A stretch of 5,092 nucleotides of DNA, taken from NCBI GenBank assembly GCA_947474205.1, contig CANJIC010000163.1:1-5092 (forward strand). The letters are read 5' to 3'. Of this stretch, positions 1-4,581 are shown piece after piece. The stretch comes from Planctomycetaceae bacterium. Its GTDB lineage: Bacteria > Planctomycetota > Phycisphaerae > Phycisphaerales > SM1A02. The notes beneath the pieces are model-generated. The model did no database searches and was not told the DNA's origin. It saw nothing but the letters and a program-made list of their open reading frames with translations. Each line of letters starts with the position of its first letter. The first letter of the stretch is position 1. A program made the translations under genes and the position numbers.

Positions 1-803
1 AAATCACGGATAAAACCCACCGTATCGGAAAGCATGCAGGCGTTGCCGCCGCCCAAATTCCATTCCTCCACGCGCGTTCCAAGCGTGGCGAACAACTGGT
101 CGTTGGCAAACGCGCCGCCGCGAGTGAGCGCGTTGAAGAGCGTGCTCTTGCCGGAATTGGTGTAGCCAACCAAGCCAACCGTGAAATGACTTTCGCGCCG
201 GCTCGCCACTTCGCGTTCCTTGCGCCCAGCGATTTCAACCAACTCACCGCGCAAGCGATCAAGACGCTCCTTCACAATGCGGCGATCAATTTCAATTTGC
301 TGCTCGCCAGGTCCGCGCGTACCCACGCCCATGGGCGCGCCGCCAGTGACTTGTCCCAAGTGTTGCCACATGGCGCGCAAGCGCGGCGCGGTGTATTGCA
401 ACTGCGCAATCTCCACTTGCAATTGCGCTTGGCGAGTGGTGGCGCGATTGGCGAAGATGTCCAAAATAAGTTCGCTGCGATCGATCACCTTGCAACCCAA
501 CGCTTCTTCCAGCCCCTTCAATTGACTCGGCGAAAGATCGTTGTCAAAAATCACAACGCCCGCTTTGAGTTGCTTCACCATGAAGCCAAGCTCCTCCACT
601 TTGCCCTTGCCTAAATAAGTGGCGCCGCGCGGCTGCTTCATATTTTGCTCCAGTTCCCCCGCCACTTTCACGCCCGCGCTTTCCACCAAAGCCCGCAATT
701 CACCCAGTGGATCGTGATGGTCGAAATCCGAATCCGGCAAATGAACTTGCACCAAAACCGCTGATTCGCTCAGCACCGAACTGCGATGAAGATCTGTTTC
801 CAC
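1..803 (-). CDS. hflX: GTPase HflX, N-terminal 267 residues (3' end beyond window)
   Basis: Ribosome-associated GTPase of the Obg-HflX superfamily. Family members bind the 50S subunit and split stalled or hibernating ribosomes in the cytoplasm. Translating the minus strand from position 803 gives, in order: an HflX N-terminal domain (about residues 15-155) with YLGKGK at 63-68 and VIFDNDLSPSQ near 84-94; the family signature GTRGPGE at 161-167; a basic helical linker (about 170-205); and the G domain with P-loop GYTNSGKST at 213-221, FATL at 238-241 and G3 DTVGF at 260-264. G4, G5 and the C-terminus lie outside the window. The start is GTG: an in-frame TAG (815-813) lies four codons upstream and no ATG is available nearby. 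No Shine-Dalgarno sequence precedes it. The gene diverges from tsaD with 23 bp between start codons. One oddity is that the Asp usually following FATL is Gly. Identity is very secure; the exact start is less so. Confidence 0.96.
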   Translation of the reverse strand, partial: METDLHRSSVLSESAVLVQVHLPDSDFDHHDPLGELRALVESAGVKVAGELEQNMKQPRGATYLGKGKVEELGFMVKQLKAGVVIFDNDLSPSQLKGLEEALGCKVIDRSELILDIFANRATTRQAQLQVEIAQLQYTAPRLRAMWQHLGQVTGGAPMGVGTRGPGEQQIEIDRRIVKERLDRLRGELVEIAGRKEREVASRRESHFTVGLVGYTNSGKSTLFNALTRGGAFANDQLFATLGTRVEEWNLGGGNACMLSDTVGFIRD

Positions 804-809
804 AAAACG

Positions 810-815
810 ATTCTA
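810..815 (-). promoter_or_regulatory. Possible -10 hexamer for a leaderless hflX transcript
   Basis: On the minus strand TAGAAT matches the TATAAT consensus at five of six positions. It ends exactly 6 nt before the hflX GTG, so transcription starting at the usual distance would begin at or next to the start codon. This agrees with the lack of a Shine-Dalgarno sequence there. No convincing -35 box is visible at 16-18 nt. The hexamer overlaps the AGGA that probably serves tsaD on the other strand. This is inference from sequence pattern only. Confidence 0.35.
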
Positions 816-818
816 GGA
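815..818 (+). promoter_or_regulatory. Weak Shine-Dalgarno deciding the tsaD GTG start
   Basis: AGGA lies 8 nt before the GTG at 827. An in-frame ATG at 818 is followed immediately by TAG (821-823), so it cannot be the tsaD start. GTG 827 is therefore the first usable codon, and it places the LETSCDET motif at the normal distance from the N-terminus. Confidence 0.5.
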
Positions 819-826
819 TGTAGCGA

Positions 827-1888
827 GTGAACGCACCGTTGACCATTTTGGCGCTTGAAACCAGTTGCGATGAAACCGCGGCGGCCGTGGTGCAATTGCG
901 CGCGGGCAAACTTGTCGCGCTGTCCAACGCGGTCATCAATCAAGACCACGTGCACGCCATGTACGGCGGCGTTGTGCCTGAACTTGCCAGCCGAGCGCAC
1001 TTGGAAAAACTTCTGCCCGCCATTCGCGCCGCCATGAGCGAGGCGAAAATTTCTTTCGGGCAACTTGACGCGGTCGCTGTTGGAATTCGCCCAGGCTTGA
1101 TCGGTTCACTGCTTGTTGGAGTCAGCGCCGCCAAAGCCTTGGCATGGTCGATTGGAAAACCATTCTTGGGCGTTGATCATGTACTGGCGCATTTGGTGGC
1201 GTGTCATTTTCTTGACACCACGCCGGAATATCCCGCGCTTGGTCTTGTGGCCAGCGGCGGCCACACGCACTTTGTGTTTATGGAATCACCGCTGCGTGCG
1301 CGCGTTGTTGCGCGCACGCGTGACGACGCCGCGGGCGAAGCTTTTGACAAGGCCGCTTCTATTTTGCAACTGGGTTGGCCCGGTGGACCGCTGCTGGAAA
1401 AACTTGCGCGCGGTGGCAACGCAAAAGCATTTGACTTTCACGCGGGGCACTTCGCCGGCAGCGCAGACATGTCGTTTAGCGGCTTAAAGACCGCGTTTTT
1501 GTATGAAGTGCGCGGAACACCCAATGCGCCAAATCGTCCCGCGCGCCCCGCGCCGCCGGAACTGACGCCCGCACGAAAAGCTGATTTGGCCGCGTCATTT
1601 CAGCGTGGCGTTGTACGCGGCCTGGAAAAAAGTTTGCGCGCCGTGTGGCAAACACATCCATGTCTGTCCTTGTGCGCCGGCGGCGGTGTGATTCGCAATG
1701 AAAGTGTGCGCGACATGCTGCAAGCATTCGCCCATACCATGAATGTTCCCTTGTTCCTCTCGCCCAAAGAATTCTGCACCGACAACGCCGTCATGATTGG
1801 CGGACTTGCGCTGCTACGACTTGCCGCGGGCGAGCATGATGATCTGTCGCTCGCAGCGGAACCACTTTCACAATTGCGAATCTCATGA
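827..1888 (+). CDS. tsaD: tRNA N6-adenosine threonylcarbamoyltransferase TsaD (Kae1/Gcp/YgjD family)
   Basis: Cytoplasmic catalytic subunit of t6A synthesis. It transfers the threonylcarbamoyl group from threonylcarbamoyl-AMP to A37 of tRNAs reading ANN codons, normally with TsaB and TsaE after TsaC makes the intermediate. The 353 residues match the usual bacterial length. Visible ASKHA-fold motifs are LETSCDET (10-17), YGGVVPELASRAH (46-58), the metal-binding HxxxH pair His118/His122 in GVDHVLAH, SGGHT (143-147), the nucleotide-site segment DDAAGEAFDK (166-175), FSGLKTA (217-223), CAGGGV (283-288) and the third metal ligand Asp319 in CTDNAVM. A Pro/Ala-rich loop (about 230-247) is somewhat longer than in E. 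coli TsaD. The GTG start is fixed by an upstream in-frame stop. The stop codon overlaps the next ATG by ATGA, implying translational coupling. The tsaB, tsaC and tsaE partners are not in this window. Confidence 0.97.
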   Translation: MNAPLTILALETSCDETAAAVVQLRAGKLVALSNAVINQDHVHAMYGGVVPELASRAHLEKLLPAIRAAMSEAKISFGQLDAVAVGIRPGLIGSLLVGVSAAKALAWSIGKPFLGVDHVLAHLVACHFLDTTPEYPALGLVASGGHTHFVFMESPLRARVVARTRDDAAGEAFDKAASILQLGWPGGPLLEKLARGGNAKAFDFHAGHFAGSADMSFSGLKTAFLYEVRGTPNAPNRPARPAPPELTPARKADLAASFQRGVVRGLEKSLRAVWQTHPCLSLCAGGGVIRNESVRDMLQAFAHTMNVPLFLSPKEFCTDNAVMIGGLALLRLAAGEHDDLSLAAEPLSQLRIS

Positions 1889-2442
1889 CCTATCGACCAC
1901 CTTATGTCAGCGACCGATTTCAAATGGTGCCCGCGCCGCATCCAGCCACCATTGATGAAATTGAATTGCTCAAGCAATGCCAAATTGAATGTGGCCGCGT
2001 GTCGGGTCCTGGTGGACAAAATAGAAATCGCCGTGATACCGCGGTATGGATGATCCACACGCCAACTGGCGTGGAGGCGCAGGCCACTGAGCGGCGCAGT
2101 CAATCGCAAAATAAACATATGGCCATGAAACGTTTGCGCCGCAGATTGGCCATTCAATTGCGCGTGGCCACAAGTCGCGACAGGCACACGGCAAGTGATT
2201 TGTGGCGCGCGCGCCGTCAAGGCGACAAGATGTGCGTGAACCCGGATCATGAGGATTACCCAGGTCTTCTTGCCGAAGCGCTTGATGTTGTTGTGGCGCG
2301 CCGATTTGATTTGGCTGGCGCGGCTGGAATTCTTGGCATAACCATGAGCCAACTGAGCCGCTTGATCCACCACGACAAGGCCGCGTTCGCGCGCGTGAAT
2401 GAAGGCCGCGTTGAAGTTGGCCTGCCTCCGATTCGCAAGTGA
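1885..2442 (+). CDS. GGQ-motif peptide chain release factor-like protein (class I RF domain with C-terminal extension)
   Basis: Probable peptidyl-tRNA hydrolase of the RF-1 domain superfamily (PF00472 type). It lacks the codon-recognition domain of RF1/RF2 and so resembles ribosome-rescue hydrolases such as ArfB. In the 185 residues, SGPGGQNRNRRDTAV (40-54) contains the catalytic GGQ at 43-45, whose Gln side chain is needed for ester hydrolysis on the ribosome. It is followed by the family segment TGVEAQATERRSQSQNK (61-77) and a basic helix (78-94). ArfB has a short basic tail, but here residues 104-185 form an extension with VNPDHEDYPGLLAEALDVV and a Fis-like helix-turn-helix pattern (about 142-163). 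From memory, similar proteins occur in planctomycetes as 'release factor-like' proteins. The start overlaps the tsaD stop by ATGA and has no Shine-Dalgarno sequence, so coupled initiation is likely. ATG 1924 is an alternative start. Rescue function is inferred and untested. Confidence 0.88.
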   Translation: MTYRPPYVSDRFQMVPAPHPATIDEIELLKQCQIECGRVSGPGGQNRNRRDTAVWMIHTPTGVEAQATERRSQSQNKHMAMKRLRRRLAIQLRVATSRDRHTASDLWRARRQGDKMCVNPDHEDYPGLLAEALDVVVARRFDLAGAAGILGITMSQLSRLIHHDKAAFARVNEGRVEVGLPPIRK

Positions 2443-2497
2443 TGTTGCCAATGCGTTCACTCGCAATATGAACAAGTGAGAAAATCTGCGCTGAACA

Positions 2498-2622
2498 TAC
2501 GCCGCCAAGGATGCGCCAGCAAGAATTTCGCGCCAAAAGTGCGCCGCCAAAAATGCGCTCGCAAGAATGCGCCGCCAAAAATACGCCAGCAAGAAGTCGG
2601 CGCCAAAATGCGCCGCTCCAAT
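2498..2622. repeat. 14-bp tandem repeat array, nine degenerate copies
   Basis: The tract reads as consecutive 14-bp units beginning at 2498, 2512, 2526, 2540, 2554, 2568, 2582, 2596 (13 bp, one base short) and 2609. Two alternating types appear. One is TGCGCCGCCAAAAA, exact at 2540 and 2568 and near-exact at 2498. The other is TGCGCCAGCAAGAA at 2512, with one-base and two-base variants at 2582 and 2554. This suggests an original 28-bp double unit. The units at 2526 and 2596 are more diverged and the last is partial. Because 14 is not a multiple of three and the unit has no stop codons, several reading frames stay open through it. This explains long spurious frames on both strands rich in Trp/Leu/Ala or Lys/Arg. 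The array lies between the GGQ gene and the amidohydrolase gene. Its function is unknown. Confidence 0.85.
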
Positions 2623-2651
2623 CGAGCGCGTGAAACAAACGCACGGCTTGC

Positions 2652-2657
2652 TAAACT
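2652..2657 (+). promoter_or_regulatory. Possible -10 hexamer for a leaderless amidohydrolase transcript
   Basis: TAAACT fits the loose TANNNT pattern and ends 6 nt before the ATG at 2664, the same geometry as at hflX. No purine-rich Shine-Dalgarno sequence occurs before this ATG, and no clear -35 box is seen. The TAA of the hexamer is also the in-frame stop that bounds the gene upstream. Confidence 0.3.
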
Positions 2658-2663
2658 TGGCGC

Positions 2664-3881
2664 ATGGTTTCTCATGCAGACATTCGCGCGCTGGTTCAAG
2701 ACGCGCGTGAAGACCTCACGCGTCTGCGCCATCAACTTCACCAACATCCCGAGTCAGCATTTGAAGAAGTCAATACTGCCGCGCTAATTCGCGCCGAACT
2801 TTCGCGTCTTGGCATTGCATTTGAAGGCGGATTTGCTGGTGGAACAGGCACCGTGGCGCATATCTCTGGCGCCGCGCAACATGGCGCGAATACAAATGCG
2901 CAAGCCATTGCCCTGCGCGCCGACATTGACGCCCTGCCCATGCCCGATGAATCCAATACCGCGTGGCGCAGCACTATCGCGGGCCGCGCGCACGCCTGTG
3001 GCCATGACGGACACACCGTGATGTTGCTTGGCGCGGCGCGCGTTTTGGCGCACATTTCGAAAAAATTTCCGCTGCCAAACCCCGTGACGTTTGTATTCCA
3101 ACCCGCCGAAGAAACCGGCATGGGCGCCGAGCGCATGATTCAAGATGGCGCGCTCAATGGCTCGCGCATTGGCTGCGCCGTGAAGCGCGTGTATGGATTA
3201 CACGCATGGCCTTCGCTTGAAGTTGGCTGCGTGGCTTCGCGAGCTGGTCCCATGCTTGCAAGCGCGTACGCATTTGAAGTCACCATCAACGGCCGCGGCG
3301 GTCACGCGGCGTGGCCGCACCTTGCCGCTGATCCAATCATGGTCGCCGCCGCAATTGTGCAAGCGCTGCAAACAATTGTGTCGCGTGAAATTGATCCGCT
3401 TGACGCCGCGGTTGTCACCATCACGGCCATTCATGGCGGCGACGCCTTCAATGTGATTCCACCAACGGTCTCCATGCGCGGCACCACGCGCGCGTTAAAA
3501 AATTCCGTGCGCGATCATGTGAACGCGCGTGTCACACAAATTTGTGAAAGCATTGCCGCGTCGCTTGGCGCAAGCGCCACCGTGCATTTTCTTCCAGGCA
3601 CTCCCGCCACAAACAATTGTCCAGAAACATTTGCGCGCTTTGAACGCGTGGCCAAGATCGCGCTGGGCAACGACAAAGTTCAACCGCTTCACAATCCAGT
3701 CATGGGCGGCGAAGATTTTTCCCATTACGGCGAAGTGGCTCCCGCCTGCTTTTTTGCGCTGGGTCAAAAGCGCCCCCATGAACATTTTCCGCCCCTGCAT
3801 CACCCCGCATTTGATTTCAATGACGATTCCATAACCACGGGCGTGGAACTGTTCTGCCATTTGGCGCTTGATAACGCATAA
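2664..3881 (+). CDS. M20D-family metallo-amidohydrolase (N-acyl-amino acid amidohydrolase / hippurate hydrolase-like)
   Basis: Predicted cytoplasmic dinuclear-metal amidase cleaving an N-acyl or N-aryl-acyl amino acid. Family members include hippuricase, N-acetyl-amino acid deacetylases and plant IAA-amino acid hydrolases. The 405 residues are full length for M20D. Candidate metal ligands are Cys112 and His114 in ACGHDGH (111-117), Glu150 in QPAEE with neighbouring Glu149 as the likely general base, His180 in GLHAWP, and His379 in PLHHPAF. ALRADIDALP (83-92) and MGGEDFSHY (347-355) are further family signatures. Residues about 195-305, with GRGGHAAWP (210-218), form the lid/dimerisation domain. 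No signal peptide is seen. ATG 2664 is the first start after an in-frame TAA at 2652. It lacks a Shine-Dalgarno sequence. The gene is separated from the GGQ gene by a repeat array and probably has its own promoter. The substrate cannot be read from sequence. Confidence 0.92.
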   Translation: MVSHADIRALVQDAREDLTRLRHQLHQHPESAFEEVNTAALIRAELSRLGIAFEGGFAGGTGTVAHISGAAQHGANTNAQAIALRADIDALPMPDESNTAWRSTIAGRAHACGHDGHTVMLLGAARVLAHISKKFPLPNPVTFVFQPAEETGMGAERMIQDGALNGSRIGCAVKRVYGLHAWPSLEVGCVASRAGPMLASAYAFEVTINGRGGHAAWPHLAADPIMVAAAIVQALQTIVSREIDPLDAAVVTITAIHGGDAFNVIPPTVSMRGTTRALKNSVRDHVNARVTQICESIAASLGASATVHFLPGTPATNNCPETFARFERVAKIALGNDKVQPLHNPVMGGEDFSHYGEVAPACFFALGQKRPHEHFPPLHHPAFDFNDDSITTGVELFCHLALDNA

Positions 3882-4017
3882 AACAAGCATGCAACGGGGC
3901 ATCTGCCCACCAATCAATCTATATATGTGTCAATGCCAAAGCGGCGCCACTTGTTGCAACGCCTTCGTCATGCAAAAGATTCGCAGCGCTTTCCCGCCAA
4001 AATCATCTTGCAACCCA
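3882..4017. other. Intergenic stretch between the amidohydrolase gene and the rplK promoter
   Basis: No convincing gene, tRNA or terminator was found. A 4-bp GGGC/GCCC hairpin (3897-3908, loop ATCT) follows the amidohydrolase stop but is not followed by a T-run. An open frame from 3927 (65 codons) runs through the region and past the rplK promoter. It shows no recognisable domain. A TATATAT run at 3920-3926 has no matching -35 box. Confidence 0.5.
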
Positions 4018-4046
4018 TTGAAGCCCTTGCCAACTTCGGGTACAGT
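4018..4046 (+). promoter_or_regulatory. Candidate sigma70-type promoter of the rplK-rplA operon
   Basis: TTGAAG (4018-4023) and TACAGT (4041-4046) are separated by exactly 17 nt. Each matches the TTGACA/TATAAT consensus at four of six positions. The predicted transcription start near 4053 would give a leader of about 100 nt before rplK. This is the best-spaced pair in the intergenic region, but it is a pattern match only. Confidence 0.45.
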
Positions 4047-4075
4047 ATTCGGCTCACTTTCGCACACCGTTCGAA

Positions 4076-4138
4076 CTACGTCGTGAATAATTTGGTCTGG
4101 CTGATCAAATTCGCTTCTTGTTGAAGCACGCTGCGTAG
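4076..4138 (+). ncRNA. Structured rplK leader: predicted three-way junction, candidate L1 autoregulatory site
   Basis: Hand-folding the RNA gives three helices. P1 pairs 4076-4085 with 4129-4138 (CUACGUCGUG against CGCUGCGUAG; nine pairs including two G-U, one C/U mismatch). P2 pairs 4089-4097 with 4103-4111 (AAUUUGGUC against GAUCAAAUU; nine pairs, one G-U, loop UGGCU). P3 pairs 4113-4117 with 4123-4127 (GCUUC against GAAGC, loop UUGUU). The junction strands are AAU, C and A. The last two bases of P1 are the first two of the rplK Shine-Dalgarno, so the fold could limit ribosome access. In E. coli, L1 represses the L11-L1 operon by binding its leader, and L1's 23S site is itself a helix 76-77-78 three-way junction. 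Assigning this fold as the L1 target is inference. Confidence 0.45.
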
Positions 4139-4143
4139 GAGGT
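4137..4143 (+). promoter_or_regulatory. Strong Shine-Dalgarno of rplK
   Basis: AGGAGGT lies 8 nt before the rplK ATG and is the only consensus-strength ribosome binding site in the window, as expected for a highly expressed ribosomal protein gene. Its first two bases fall in the predicted P1 helix of the leader. Confidence 0.88.
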
Positions 4144-4151
4144 AGGATTCA

Positions 4152-4577
4152 ATGGCCAAGAAAATCACAAAAGTTTTTAAGATCATGGCGCCCGGCGGCA
4201 AAGCAACGCCAGCTCCACCACTCGGTCCAGTGCTTGGCGCCAACGGCGTTAACCCCGGACAATTCATCACCAAATTCAATGACATGACGCGCGAGCTCAA
4301 CGGCCGCGTGGTCGGTTGCATTGTCACCGTCTACGGCGACCGAACATTTGATCTTGAAATCAAATCAAGTCCCGTGAGCGTGATGATTCAAGCCGCGTTG
4401 AAAATTGAAAAAGGTTCCGGCACTCCAAACACCGTCAAGGTGGGAAAGATCTCCAAGGCGCAAGTGCGCAAGATCGCCGAGGAAAAGTTGAAGGACTTGA
4501 ACACACGCAATGTCGAATCCGCGATGCGGGTCGTTGAAGGCACAGCCCGCAGCATGGGCGTGACGGTGGAAGGATAA
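4152..4577 (+). CDS. rplK: 50S ribosomal protein uL11
   Basis: Large-subunit protein that, with 23S rRNA helices 43-44, forms the base of the GTPase-associated centre. It contacts EF-G, release factors and RelA. The 141 residues match the normal length. The N-terminal domain (about 1-70) carries GKATPAPPLGP (16-26), with Pro22 and Pro26 at the positions contacted by thiostrepton in other bacteria. The C-terminal RNA-binding domain (about 72-141) shows EKGSGTPNTVKVGKISKAQV (86-105) and ends in GTARSMGVTVEG. The ATG is fixed by the strong Shine-Dalgarno at 4137. rplA follows after 4 bp, as in the conserved rplKA arrangement. nusG (and secE before it), usual upstream neighbours, is replaced here by an amidohydrolase gene and a dedicated promoter region. 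Expression may be feedback-controlled by L1 through the structured leader. Confidence 0.98.
   Translation: MAKKITKVFKIMAPGGKATPAPPLGPVLGANGVNPGQFITKFNDMTRELNGRVVGCIVTVYGDRTFDLEIKSSPVSVMIQAALKIEKGSGTPNTVKVGKISKAQVRKIAEEKLKDLNTRNVESAMRVVEGTARSMGVTVEG
4568..4574 (+). promoter_or_regulatory. Shine-Dalgarno of rplA inside the rplK 3' end
   Basis: GGAAGGA encodes the last rplK residues and ends 7 nt before the rplA ATG, with the rplK TAA in between. This arrangement favours coupled translation of L11 and L1. Confidence 0.7.
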
Positions 4578-4581
4578 AATC

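Noticed and set aside
186..614. Plus-strand 142-codon open frame inside hflX
   Set aside because: It is the antisense shadow of a strongly conserved HflX coding region.
2457..2479. TCACT/AGTGA inverted repeat after the GGQ gene as a terminator
   Set aside because: The stem is five pairs with a 13-nt loop and no following T-run, which is within chance expectation.
1600..2644. Long minus-strand open frames (330 and 224 codons) opposite the GGQ gene and the repeat array
   Set aside because: They overlap a clearly conserved plus-strand gene. Their N-terminal parts are a translation of the stop-free 14-bp repeat (period 14 residues, Trp/Leu/Ala-rich). No domain is recognisable.
2476..2787. Plus-strand Lys/Arg-rich open frame across the repeat array
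   Set aside because: Its composition follows directly from the repeat, it runs into the amidohydrolase gene in another frame, and it shows no domain.
3897..3908. GGGC-ATCT-GCCC hairpin as a terminator for the amidohydrolase gene
   Set aside because: The stem is only four pairs and is followed by a mixed sequence with no T-run.
4061..4085. Possible tRNA, suggested by a T-loop-like GTTCGAAC
   Set aside because: The flanking bases do not form a T stem or acceptor stem on either strand, and no anticodon arm could be placed. The downstream bases fit the leader three-way junction better.
3927..4124. 65-codon open frame before rplK as a small ribosomal protein or SecE
   Set aside because: It has no SecE-like hydrophobic helix or ribosomal protein motif and no Shine-Dalgarno sequence. 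It overlaps the candidate promoter and leader structure.
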